NCBI GenBank assembly: GCA_963817635.1
Contig: CAWFPR010000020.1
Location: 62,001-126,000 of the forward strand
Source of the DNA: CAWFPR01 sp963817635
GTDB lineage: Bacteria > Acidobacteriota > Vicinamibacteria > Vicinamibacterales > 2-12-FULL-66-21
Direction: 5' to 3'
Length of the DNA: 64,000 nt
This document shows, piece after piece, positions 16,669 to 24,180 of this stretch. The notes under the pieces were generated by a model, which was not told where the DNA came from, made no database searches, and saw nothing but the letters and a program-made list of their open reading frames with translations. The position numbers were made by a program, and so were the translations under genes. Each line of letters starts with the position of its first letter. Positions within the stretch are counted from its first letter, which is position 1.

Positions 16669-17631
16669 ATGAAAAGCCTATGGCGCGTCGTCGTCTGGAC
16701 CGCGGTACTCGCCCTCTTCGCCATTGTCTTCTTCATCGTCCGGTCCAACTTCAGGACGGCTGGCTTCCAGAGCGCGGTGCGGGCGGGAGATTCGGCGGAG
16801 GTCACGCGCCTGCTCGCGAAGCAGCCCGACCTGCTCAACGACCACGTGATGCCGCAAGGGAGCCGCTCGACCAACGGCCGGATCCGCTGGCGCGGCCGCC
16901 GGCCGATGCACGAACTGATATCGAGCAGGAGCAGCGATCCGGTCCCCACTGCCGACGCCATGCTCGCTGCGGGCCTGAATCTCGACGACCGCCTCAATGG
17001 CGAGTCGTACCTCCACATCGCCGCCGAGTCCGGTGATCTGGCGATGATGGCCTGGCTGCTCGACAAGGGCGTGGACGTCAACGTCCGCAACGGCTGCCAG
17101 CATCCGGAGGAAGCGCTGTGTTCCTCGGGCCAGTTTGTCGACTGGCAGCCCTTCGATCGGCGACGCGCCGGCGGCACGGCGTGCACCGGCTGCGACCGCG
17201 AGGGCCAGACGCCGCTGTACGCGGCGCAGCGTTCGAGCCGCGCCTACGAGGGGAGCCGTCTGCTGCTGGAACGCGGCGCCGACATCCAGGCCGTGGACGC
17301 CGCCGGCCACACCGTGCTGCACGTCGCGGCGCTGGAGGGGCGCGAGAGCGAGGATGCGCGTCTGCTCTGCGGCTTCGGCGCCGACCCCGGCGTCCGCGAC
17401 ACGAGCGGCAAGCTGGCGGTCGATCTGGCGCGCGAGGCCGAAGCTGGCAACACGGTGGACCGCTTCTCGCAGACCGGCCCCGGTGAACTCGCCGGCTGGC
17501 TCGCCCCGGGCGGCGGCTGCGCCGCGCTCGCCGCCCGTGCCCGTTCCGGCGCGCCGGTGCCAGACGCCGAGGTCGATGCGGCGTGGCGCGACTATGTGTG
17601 CACTCGCGACGCGAAATACTGCGCCAGGTAA
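16669..17631 (+). CDS. membrane-anchored ankyrin-repeat protein
   Basis: 320 residues from ATG 16669 (the frame opens at 16630, inside the promoter). N-terminal membrane anchor (VVVWTAVLALFAIVFFIV), then ankyrin repeats: AVRAGDSAEVTRLLAKQPDL, SYLHIAAESGDLAMMAWLLD-KGVDVNVRN, TPLYAAQRSSR...RLLLERGADIQAVD, TVLHVAALEGRESEDARLLC-GFGADPGVRD. A Cys-containing insertion (RNGCQ...ALCSSG...ACTGCD) interrupts the array. Probably a protein-interaction module facing the periplasm or cytoplasm; partner unknown. Confidence 0.85.
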   Translation: MKSLWRVVVWTAVLALFAIVFFIVRSNFRTAGFQSAVRAGDSAEVTRLLAKQPDLLNDHVMPQGSRSTNGRIRWRGRRPMHELISSRSSDPVPTADAMLAAGLNLDDRLNGESYLHIAAESGDLAMMAWLLDKGVDVNVRNGCQHPEEALCSSGQFVDWQPFDRRRAGGTACTGCDREGQTPLYAAQRSSRAYEGSRLLLERGADIQAVDAAGHTVLHVAALEGRESEDARLLCGFGADPGVRDTSGKLAVDLAREAEAGNTVDRFSQTGPGELAGWLAPGGGCAALAARARSGAPVPDAEVDAAWRDYVCTRDAKYCAR

Positions 17632-18198
17632 TCGGCACAATCAACCCACCACGTGCGCATCTCCCGCAAGGTGGTCCGGCGCAGCTTTTGACCAGGATCG
17701 GCAGATGTGGACGTTTGCGGTGCCGACCATGGCCCTGAGGTCCGGTGCCCGACGTCCGCGGGAACGTCGACGACGGGACGACTGGCATCACGCTGATCGA
17801 GGCGGCCGGCGACGACCTCTGCTGCGTGACGGCAGATGCCGCCGACGGGTACGGCCGCCGTGCCTCGACTATGTGGCCAGGATCGAATGGGCACCATGGA
17901 ACGACGGGAAGTCATGGAGGCTGATGTATGCCCTTTATCGCCGTGAATGCGTCCATCGGTCCAAACTTCCAAAGCCTGTGAAAGAAGCTGAGCGGCGACC
18001 GTTACTTGAGATGCCGATCGAAGTTCAACGTCACGCTCATCACTGTCTTTCACAACTCGTCGCTGCAGCGGGCGGAGAGTGGCAGCTGCTCAGAAGGATG
18101 ATGTTCATGACACACCGTGCCCGCGAAAAGAAGATTTTCGGCACTGAATAGAAGTGAAGGAGGAGGAAGACGAGTCTAAACGGGTCGCCGCGAGCGCG
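17632..18198. other. ~570 bp without a recognisable gene
   Basis: Contains short frames (for example 17751-17880, with an Asp-rich protein-like stretch VDDGTTGITLIEAAGDD) that could be gene debris, but none has start, length and context of a real gene. Confidence 0.3.
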
Positions 18199-18843
18199 TT
18201 ACCGTCCCACCACTAAGTGCATCGCCGCCTCGGTGGAGACGTGCTCCTTCACTCTGTAGCCGAGCGCCGGAAGGTCGATGCCTTCGAGCAGGGGCTCGCC
18301 TTGTCCGAGCAGGATCGGCGAGATGGCGAGGTGTATCTCGTCAAGTAGTCCGGCCCGCAGATACTGGCGGATGGTGGCTGCTCCGCCGCCGATTCGCACA
18401 TCCTTACCTCGAGCGGCCGACCGCGCCTGGCCCAGCGCCGCCTCGATCCCCTCGGTGACGAAATGGAAGACGGAGCCGCCCTCCATCTCCAGGGGCGGGC
18501 GCGCATGGTGGGTCAGGACGAAGACCGGCACATGGTACGGTGGATTGGCTCCCCACCAGCCTTTCCACTCATAGTCCGGCCAGGGTCCGCGCACCGGTCC
18601 GAACATGTTGCGGCCCATGATCCAGGCGCCGAGATTCTCGAACGAGCGTGTCGCGAAGTCGTTGTCGATGCCGGTCGTCCCGCCGTCTCGCCTCTGGACG
18701 TCCCGCTGGAAGATGCGGGTTGGACGGAACCACTGGTGCAGTTGTTCGCCGCCGCGGCCCAGCGGTTGGTCACGGCCCTGGTTGGGGCCGGCGCCGAAGC
18801 CGTCGGCCGACACGCTAAAGGCGTTCACGCGAAGTTTGGACAC
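18199..18843 (-). CDS. dihydrofolate reductase-like (RibD C-terminal domain) protein
   Basis: 214 residues from GTG 18843, with AAGGAGA 8 nt upstream. RibD_C/DHFR fold: VNAFSVSADGFGAGPNQ at the N-terminus, NLGAWIMGRNMFGP, then VPVFVLTHHARPPLEMEGG, VRIGGGAATIRQYLRAGLLD (nucleotide-binding GGG) and EIHLAISPILLGQGEPLLEG. Typical of the 'dihydrofolate reductase family protein' oxidoreductases that use NADPH on unknown substrates. Stands alone. Confidence 0.88.
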   Translation of the reverse strand: MSKLRVNAFSVSADGFGAGPNQGRDQPLGRGGEQLHQWFRPTRIFQRDVQRRDGGTTGIDNDFATRSFENLGAWIMGRNMFGPVRGPWPDYEWKGWWGANPPYHVPVFVLTHHARPPLEMEGGSVFHFVTEGIEAALGQARSAARGKDVRIGGGAATIRQYLRAGLLDEIHLAISPILLGQGEPLLEGIDLPALGYRVKEHVSTEAAMHLVVGR

Positions 18844-19159
18844 GGGCGTCTCCTTGACTGTCGCCGCATGGAACTCTTGAATCGTGATGTCACACCGGTG
18901 GTGCGGCATTGTCACGCGACCATAGGGCTGCCGGCAATGCAGATCCGAATCCTGCCAGGCTGATGAACGTGCGAGCGGCGTGAAGGCCTCCCATCGATTG
19001 CGAATGCTCGACCAGTCTGACGGCTGCATGTCGACCGTCCAGCGGGCGCTGTTCAGGCCGTGGATGACACTGCAAGATCAACAATTGAGCGGCAATCACT
19101 TTCTGGCCCGCCTCTCGCACGACGCCAGCAACCTACTGGTTTTGTTGAGTTTGCGGAGC
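18844..19159. other. intergenic before the first tRNA-derived repeat, no gene seen
   Basis: About 315 bp with short frames only. It marks the left border of the accessory region. Confidence 0.3.
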
Positions 19160-19204
19160 TGGCTCCTCGGGCTGGACTCGAACCAGCAACTCTCCGGTTA
19201 ACAG
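19160..19204 (-). repeat. attachment-site copy 1: 45-bp 3' end of tRNA-Asn
   Basis: Matches the last 45 nt (anticodon-arm 3' side, variable loop, T arm, acceptor 3' strand and CCA) of the intact tRNA-Asn at 28228-28302, with one mismatch. There is no 5' half, so it is not a tRNA gene. It is the leftmost of four direct copies and marks the left end of the tandem insertions. Confidence 0.85.
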
Positions 19205-20545
19205 GTTGATGCAGGCGTAGGTTCTCGGTGGTTCTTCGTTGGTTTAGCCTGTGCCTGCTGAAAACTCCGTTCTGGTGGTGGCAGTTGATGTTACGGTCGA
19301 CGCTCGATACGCTTCTGAATCACGATGGCAGTGTTCTTGTCTCTCTTCCTGAGCCTTCGCACCTGGGCGCGGTCGCGCGCCGCGCTCCAACTCGAGGTCC
19401 TGGCGCTACGCCACCAGCTGCAGGTGTTGCAACGTACGCGGCCCCGGCGGGTGCGACTCTCGACGTCTGATCGGTCGCTGTGGGTCCTGCTCTCGCGCTA
19501 CTGGGCCGATTGGCGAACAACCCTGACGATCGTCAGACCGGAAACGGTCGTCGCCTGGCACCGGGAAGGCGTTCGACTCTGGTGGACGTGGAAAAGTCGG
19601 CGCCGGATAGGCCGGCCGCCCGTGCCGGCAGACCTCCGCATGCTGATCCGCACGATGTCGCAGTCGAATCCTCGCTGGGGCGCACCACGCATTCATGGCG
19701 AGCTGCTGAAACTTGGCCTCGACATCTCGCAGGCGACCGTGGCGAAATACATGGTTCGGCAGCGTCGGCCTCCCTCGCAAACCTGGCGCACGTTCCTCCG
19801 CAACCATGTCGGCCAGATTGTGGCGGCTGACTTTTTCGTGGTCCCGACCGCGACCTGCCGCCTGCTGTTCGTCCTCGTTCTCCTCGCTCACGACCGGCGA
19901 CGGATCAAGCACGTCGCGGTCACCGCGCATCCGACGGCCGCCTGGACCGCGCAACAGCTGCGGGAGGCCTTTCCCTGCGACGAGGCGCCCCGATATCTCA
20001 TTCATGATCGCGATCATGCCTTCGATCACCTGGGCGTCACCGCGCAAGGCATGGGCATTGAGGAGCTGCTCACCGCACCCCGTTCACCTTGGCAAAATGC
20101 CTTCGCCGAGCGCTGGATCGGATCCATCCGGCGGGAATGTCTCGATCACGTCATCGTCCTCAACGCCCGCGGCCTGCATCACATCGTCACGGCCTACGTC
20201 GACTACTACGAACGATCCCGAACGCATCTCTCCCTGAACAAGGACGCACCCGTCCCGCGCGCAACCGCCACATCGGCTGACGGTCGCGTGATCGCGATCC
20301 CGCAGGTCGGCGGACTGCATCACCGGTACGAACGGCAGGCGGCCTGACACCGACGGCTGGGATCCCAGACGAGCGAACCGTCGATCGCCGCCGATCCGCT
20401 TTCGATCACTCTCGTCGACGTACGCCGATTCACGATGAATTCCGACAGCGTTCCGTTCACCGCTCCACAAACCCCGGCATGCAGCTTACGAACACGCATC
20501 GAGCCAATCCGTAAATCGAAAAGAGCGGGTTTTTGGTAGGCACAG
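19205..20545 (+). mobile_element. region holding an integrase-type insertion sequence (exact ends not found)
   Basis: In the other two modules the tRNA copy is separated from the 18-bp GCAAGAAAAGGGCAACGT repeat by 147 bp. Here the distance is 1341 bp, so about 1.19 kb has been inserted. That is the expected size for the transposase gene at 19325-20347 plus short ends. Terminal inverted repeats and a target duplication could not be picked out by eye. Confidence 0.6.
19325..20347 (+). CDS. integrase core domain (DDE) transposase
   Basis: 340 residues. N-terminal helical part, including LEVLALRHQLQVLQR, then a DNA-binding region (NPRWGAPRIHGELLKLGLDI), then the rve integrase core: first Asp in IVAADFFVVP, second Asp in YLIHDRDHAF, Glu in NAFAERWIGSIRRECLDH. 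The C-terminus VIAIPQVGGLHHRYERQAA recurs as a relic at 15.2 kb. The frame is intact, so the element may be active or recently acquired. It belongs to the stand-alone integrase-type IS transposases related to IS3/IS481. Confidence 0.92.
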   Translation: MAVFLSLFLSLRTWARSRAALQLEVLALRHQLQVLQRTRPRRVRLSTSDRSLWVLLSRYWADWRTTLTIVRPETVVAWHREGVRLWWTWKSRRRIGRPPVPADLRMLIRTMSQSNPRWGAPRIHGELLKLGLDISQATVAKYMVRQRRPPSQTWRTFLRNHVGQIVAADFFVVPTATCRLLFVLVLLAHDRRRIKHVAVTAHPTAAWTAQQLREAFPCDEAPRYLIHDRDHAFDHLGVTAQGMGIEELLTAPRSPWQNAFAERWIGSIRRECLDHVIVLNARGLHHIVTAYVDYYERSRTHLSLNKDAPVPRATATSADGRVIAIPQVGGLHHRYERQAA

Positions 20546-20563
20546 CAAGAAAAGGGCAACGTC
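20546..20563 (+). repeat. module repeat GCAAGAAAAGGGCAACGT, copy 1
   Basis: Identical 18-mer to 22166-22183 and 23511-23528. In the latter two it lies at a constant distance (147 bp) from the tRNA-derived copy; here the IS has increased the spacing. Confidence 0.75.
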
Positions 20564-20750
20564 GGGAGACCCGTCGGCTCACAGTTCCTGTGTTTGCTGG
20601 CACGGGTGCGGGCAGGCCCGAAAGAGATCCGCACCTCCTCGATCATCTTCTTGCGGTCGGCTGGGGTGAGCGCTCGCGGCCTCGAGCGCATTTCTGAATT
20701 GCTGGGAGCGCCACAAGGTCTGCGCCAGCAAGGCACGTCGCGCAATCCCG
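20564..20750. other. no gene seen
   Basis: Short stretch between the module repeat and the 3' end of higA. Confidence 0.3.
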
Positions 20751-21128
20751 CTACGCCGCTGAACTGCGAAGGCTGTATGGACGAATCAACACCTCGGCTG
20801 AGATGCCAAGGCCTTCGTGCAGCTTGCGGATCATGTCGATGGTGAGCAGGCGACGCCGATTGAGAACCTCGGCGACGCGAGCACGACTGCCAAGGAACGG
20901 CTCCAGATCCCGGCGAGTCAGCCCGCGGCTTTCCATGTGGTAGAGCAGCGCATCGATCGGGTCTGGCGGCTCGATTGGTTCGCGCTGCGACTCGTAGTGG
21001 TCGACGAGTGTGGTCAGGATCTCAAGCCGGTCACCAGCCGGCGTGCCCGGCTTGGCATCCATCAGACGCTCGATTTCCTTGAGCGCGGCACGGTGATCAG
21101 CCTTGGTCTTGATTGGGCGAATCTGCAT
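20751..21128 (-). CDS. higA: HigA-type antitoxin (XRE-family HTH)
   Basis: 125 residues from ATG 21128, 8 bp after the toxin stop, with a GAGGTG ribosome site. N-terminal helical part (IRPIKTKADHRAALKEIERL) then an HTH (MESRGLTRRDLEPFLGSRAR, VAEVLNRRRLLTIDMIRKLH). Matches HigA antitoxins of the toxin-first HigBA type. It would bind HigB and repress the operon, most likely at the inverted repeat upstream of higB. Confidence 0.9.
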   Translation of the reverse strand: MQIRPIKTKADHRAALKEIERLMDAKPGTPAGDRLEILTTLVDHYESQREPIEPPDPIDALLYHMESRGLTRRDLEPFLGSRARVAEVLNRRRLLTIDMIRKLHEGLGISAEVLIRPYSLRSSAA

Positions 21129-21136
21129 GGAACACC

Positions 21137-21430
21137 TCACACCGTCGCGACATCGATTCGATCGTACGCCTGGTGCGTGCCGACGAACCGGATGTAGCAC
21201 ATCCGATACGGATAATTCACGGCGACGACCAGCCTGTACTTGTTCCCGCCGATGTTGAAGATGACCCGGTTCTCGCCGACGATGCTTGCGTTGGCGTAGA
21301 CGCGCTTCACGTCTGCCGGAGAGCCCCAATCGGCCCGACGGACATCGTCGAACCACGCTCGCAAGGGCTGCTCGGCGTCCGCATGTTTCTCCCAGAACTC
21401 TCGCAGCGCACGCCTGGCAACGATACGCAC
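21137..21430 (-). CDS. higB: HigB-type mRNA interferase toxin
   Basis: 97 residues from GTG 21430. HigB fold landmarks: RALREFWEKHADAEQPLRAW, ADVKRVYANASIVGENRVIF, NIGGNKYRLVVAVNYPYRMC, YIRFVGTHQAYDRIDV. An upstream GTG at 21457 exists, but a strong promoter with its -10 at 21439-21444 lies between the two, so 21430 is preferred and the mRNA is probably leaderless. A ribosome-dependent RNase neutralised by the downstream HigA. Confidence 0.9.
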   Translation of the reverse strand: MRIVARRALREFWEKHADAEQPLRAWFDDVRRADWGSPADVKRVYANASIVGENRVIFNIGGNKYRLVVAVNYPYRMCYIRFVGTHQAYDRIDVATV

Positions 21431-21438
21431 TTCAAGCC

Positions 21439-21468
21439 AGTATAGGGATGCTCCCACCTTGGGAGCAA
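21439..21468 (-). promoter_or_regulatory. higBA promoter with operator palindrome
   Basis: Minus strand: -35 TTGCTC (21463-21468), 18-bp spacer, -10 TATACT (21439-21444), and the GTG start of higB 8 nt after the -10. Within the spacer and overlapping the -35 lies the perfect inverted repeat GCTCCCA-CCT-TGGGAGC (21450-21466, plus strand), ideally placed for HigA autorepression. Confidence 0.6.
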
Positions 21469-21973
21469 GCGGTATTGCACCGTCGCTGTGCGTGAGTGCG
21501 GCCGAGCCTTCAGGGGCGCGCGACTCGGATATCAGTCGGCCTTGCGGGAGTTGCGAGGCTGAATGACGGCGGATGTTTCGCGGCGGTCAGCGCAATTCGT
21601 AAGGCTGCGGACCTGCAGGAGGCGCTCGCCGTTGCGAGGACCCGGCCGGCACCTGTGCCAAGGTCCAGCGGCAGCTAGTCCGATCTCGTATGGACGTTCA
21701 CCTGATCGCCCGTTCATGCGAGCTTTTCCTGCATTACGACTCGCGAGCATCCGGGTGTCTTTTCGCGTTTGCAGAACATCCGCCTGAAATGGGCTCGAAA
21801 AAAAGCAACGTGAAGAGACGGCGAAAGATTCGTCGTCCGCAAGTGATTGAAAGGATGGCTCGCCGCACTGGACGATTTCCGCAACTGGATGCTCGGAGGT
21901 CCGCCTTCGCCCTGCGGGCTTCGGCGAGACATCTCGCCGTAGCGCACCAGAATTCACCGTGCGCGGAGGCGGA
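21458..21973. other. no gene; module right-end sequence
   Basis: Between the higBA promoter and the second tRNA-derived copy. Includes the 21727-21837 repeat and, at 21899-21940, a block (GTCCGCCTTCGCCCTGCGGG...GGCGAGACATC) that recurs in diverged form near 28170-28205. Confidence 0.4.
21727..21837 (+). repeat. module right-end repeat, copy A (~110 bp)
   Basis: About 80% similar to 23189-23300: both contain GCGAGCATCCGG, then GGGCTCGAAAAA, CAACGTGAAG and GACGGCGAAAGA(T/C)TCGTCGTC. The copies precede the second and third tRNA-derived copies. Confidence 0.6.
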
Positions 21974-22018
21974 TGGCTCCTCGGGCTGGACTCGAACCAG
22001 CAACCCTCCGGTTAACAG
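21974..22018 (-). repeat. attachment-site copy 2: 45-bp 3' end of tRNA-Asn
   Basis: Perfect match to 28228-28272. Followed on the plus strand by GCGGAACAAGAAGCGGTAGC, also found (one change) after copy 3. Confidence 0.88.
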
Positions 22019-22165
22019 GCGGAACAAGAAGCGGTAGCCGCCCGTTGCCGGGTTGTGCTGGCTGCTGCGCTCTTGTGCGATGCCCCCTCCGAAACCTCGC
22101 GATTTTCGTCCTTCGCGTTGTGTCGGTCTTTGCCTGCGTTTGCGCCTCTTTGTTGCATCCAAAGG

Positions 22166-22183
22166 GCAAGAAAAGGGCAACGT
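22166..22183 (+). repeat. module repeat GCAAGAAAAGGGCAACGT, copy 2
   Basis: Identical 18-mer lying 147 bp right of the tRNA-derived copy 2. The ~60 bp before it also resemble the sequence before copy 3. Confidence 0.75.
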
Positions 22184-22246
22184 ACGAAGATAGGGCGGCT
22201 CACGCCTCCAGAGAGGCGGCGCGGGACCGCGCTCGTTGCGTGGGCC

Positions 22247-22633
22247 CTACCAAGGTGGCGCGGTCCGAAGGCGAACGCGGACGACCTCCTCCCGACGCTC
22301 AGCCACGAGGACGAATGGCGGCTCGGCCTCGCGGATGGCGCCCTCGATGGCGGCGAGCACATTGAGCACGAAATCGGACGAACGGTGGCCGGGCCGCAGG
22401 TAGACGATGCCGACGAACGCCGCGGCCAGGGCGAGCGAATCGCGGCCGAAGGCGAGGTCGTGCGTGATCACGACTCGATCCGTTGCGGTAGCGTGGGCGA
22501 GCACGTCGGCGTCAACGGCGCCAACGAGTTGTTCCTCGGCGGCAGAGCGGATGTCCCAACCTCGTTTGCGCAATCCGGCGACGACGGCAGGGCTGATGTT
22601 CTCGTCGGCCAGGACGCGCAGCGCCGTGGTCAT
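22247..22633 (-). CDS. DUF5615 PIN-like protein (putative toxin)
   Basis: 128 residues from ATG 22633. LADENISPAVVAGLRKRGWD at the N-terminus, then VDADVLAHATATDRVVITHD and LAFGRDSL: the conserved acidic positions (D-E-N, D in ITHD) of the DUF5615 PIN-like nuclease family. Start overlaps the stop of the upstream DUF433 gene (ATGA). DUF433-DUF5615 pairs are a recognised predicted toxin-antitoxin arrangement. Confidence 0.85.
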   Translation of the reverse strand: MTTALRVLADENISPAVVAGLRKRGWDIRSAAEEQLVGAVDADVLAHATATDRVVITHDLAFGRDSLALAAAFVGIVYLRPGHRSSDFVLNVLAAIEGAIREAEPPFVLVAERREEVVRVRLRTAPPW

Positions 22634-22863
22634 GCAGGAATCGTCAACTGCCACGTGCGCTCGGCCTTGAGCGCGTCCGCTGCGTAGCGAAACGCCGCCG
22701 CGAGCCCCTCCGGGGCGAGCTGAGGGTAGTCCGCCAGGATCTCGGCCTGCGTGGCACCACTCGCCGCAAGTTCCAGGAGGAACTCCACGCTCAATCGTGT
22801 TCCTCGGACACACGGTTTGCCGCCCAGGATGCCGGGGACGGAGACGATGAGATCGTCAGCCAT
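22630..22863 (-). CDS. DUF433 protein (putative antitoxin)
   Basis: 77 residues. IVSVPGILGGKPCVRGTRLS, then VEFLLELAASGATQAEILAD and YPQLAPEGLAAAFRYA form the complete DUF433 domain, a small HTH-like fold. Overlaps the DUF5615 gene by ATGA. No Shine-Dalgarno; a -10-like TACACT ends 9 nt before the ATG, suggesting a leaderless transcript. Confidence 0.88.
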   Translation of the reverse strand: MADDLIVSVPGILGGKPCVRGTRLSVEFLLELAASGATQAEILADYPQLAPEGLAAAFRYAADALKAERTWQLTIPA

Positions 22864-22872
22864 GACAAAGCC

Positions 22873-22878
22873 AGTGTA
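22873..22878 (-). promoter_or_regulatory. -10 element of the DUF433/DUF5615 operon
   Basis: TACACT on the minus strand, 9 nt before ATG 22863. The surrounding CTACACTGGCTT is nearly identical to CTATACTGGCTT before higB. No good -35 was seen. Confidence 0.4.
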
Positions 22879-23318
22879 GCGCAGGTGAGGTGGTCGGGCG
22901 AGACGGGAGGCGGCGTGTCGTTGTCGTCGCCCTTGGTCACATCCGGGGCCTGTTTTTATCCGTCCGCACTCAGGTGGGGGCGTCGTCAGCCCTGTCCGCG
23001 CGCACGTTGCGGCACGATGACCATCGACGACCTCGGTGACACCTCGCATCCGCGCACGGCGGCGGGAGCTTGCGCCACAATCATCCGACGTCGCCGCAGC
23101 CGAGCGAAGCCGGAGGACGCCTGTGCCGCCGTTCAGCAACTGCCATGGTGGTATGACAACCCACTCGGTTGCCCGCAGATACGCGCTGTTCCTGGACTCC
23201 GCGCCGCGAGCATCCGGCTGCTGTTTCGCGTGTGCGAAACGTCCGCATGAAAAGGGCTCGAAAAAGGGCAACGTGAAGGGACGGCGAAAGACTCGTCGTC
23301 TGTAGGCTGTTGAAAAGA
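22879..23318. other. no gene; module right-end sequence
   Basis: 440 bp holding the 23189-23300 repeat before the third tRNA-derived copy. Open frames through it are composition shadows. Confidence 0.35.
23189..23300 (+). repeat. module right-end repeat, copy B (~110 bp)
   Basis: Partner of 21727-21837 (see that entry). It lies 19 bp before the third tRNA-derived copy. Confidence 0.6.
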
Positions 23319-23363
23319 TGGCTCCTCGGGCTGGACTCGAACCAGCAACCCTCCGGTTAACAG
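23319..23363 (-). repeat. attachment-site copy 3: 45-bp 3' end of tRNA-Asn
   Basis: Perfect match to 28228-28272, followed by GCGGAACAGGAAGCGGTAGC as after copy 2. Copies 2 and 3 are 1345 bp apart. Confidence 0.88.
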
Positions 23364-23502
23364 GCGGAACAGGAAGCGGTAGCCGCCCGGTGCCGGTGGT
23401 TGCCGTGGCTTGCCGGAACGCGGGTTTCCCTCTGTAACGGCAGGCGATTTTTCGCTTTCGCTTTGTGTCGCACGTTGCCGCTGTTTGCGGCTCTTTGTGG
23501 CA

Positions 23503-23910
23503 TCAAAAGGGCAAGAAAAGGGCAACGTCATCGCGGTGAGCCGCTCTAACGCGGTCGCGGGTGTCATAGCTCACCGTGTGCGCGCCCGCACCTGCCTTTT
23601 CGCTTGTGCGAAACCACTGGTAGAGCGATCGCTGTGCCCCGCCGGCCGTCGTGCGAAAATCATGGTGGCACCGTGAACAGCGGGTGGGAAGTGCGTTCCC
23701 TCCTCCGTAGGTCCATTTCATACCGGCGAAGGTTGCCGTGTTCACGAAGACCAACTTCTGGCAACGCGGGCAGCGAAGTCGCGTCAACAAGACAGCACAC
23801 GCGAGAACGACAGACAATCCCAGCCACAGTAGCCGTTCGTCCACTTCGAAGGCCAACGCCAGTCCCCCGAAGGTCCGGCCGTCGCCGTCGTAGTCGCCGG
23901 GCGTCGGCAC
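23503..23910 (-). CDS. chimeric ORF: membrane segment plus zinc ribbon, fused to repeat debris
   Basis: The central part is protein-like: a membrane span (LLWLGLSVVLACAVLLTRL) directly followed by a four-Cys ribbon (CPRCQKLVFVN ... CSRCHHDFRT). The first residues (TPGDYDGDGRT) are the last piece of a degenerate FG-GAP copy, and the last residues (DVALFLPF) are the antisense translation of the 18-bp module repeat. A real small zinc-ribbon membrane protein has probably been truncated or fused at both ends. Whether it is expressed is doubtful. Confidence 0.35.
   Translation of the reverse strand: MPTPGDYDGDGRTFGGLALAFEVDERLLWLGLSVVLACAVLLTRLRCPRCQKLVFVNTATFAGMKWTYGGGNALPTRCSRCHHDFRTTAGGAQRSLYQWFRTSEKAGAGAHTVSYDTRDRVRAAHRDDVALFLPF
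23511..23528 (+). repeat. module repeat GCAAGAAAAGGGCAACGT, copy 3
   Basis: Identical 18-mer, 147 bp right of tRNA-derived copy 3. Confidence 0.75.
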
Positions 23911-24110
23911 GTGCGTCCCGCCCGCGAAGCCGAAGTCGATCGCATACTGCGTGGCGCCGCTACTTGACAGGATCCAGCAGCCGGCATTGAAAATTCGTGA
24001 AGGCCGCGGGGTCGGCCGTTTCGTCGCCGTCGTAGCACGTCCAGCTCCACTCGCGCACGGAGGTCGCGCCGGTCGCGCTCAGCCGGAGGTACCCGTAATA
24101 AGAGGCGGAA
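23870..24110 (-). pseudogene. degenerate partial copy of the FG-GAP repeat gene
   Basis: About 240 bp very similar to 27113-27350 of the FG-GAP gene, in the same orientation (shared blocks include GTAGTCGCCGGGCGTCGGCA and GATCGCATACTGCGTGGCGC). Several small indels break the frame. It sits downstream of the toxin-immunity pair, so the operon is flanked by FG-GAP-like sequence on both sides. Confidence 0.7.
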
Positions 24111-24180
24111 AGTCTGACGACCGCACCAGGCTCCTGAAGCGCAAGTCAAGCGCGGGAACCACCCGAGCGGTGCCGCCGAG

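Noticed and set aside
19160..23363. Integron with attC sites
   Set aside because: The repeated sites are tRNA-Asn 3' ends, not folded attC sites, and no IntI gene is present.
19160..23363. Additional tRNA-Asn genes at the three 45-bp copies
   Set aside because: Only the 3' part is present in each; acceptor 5' strand, D arm and half the anticodon arm are missing.
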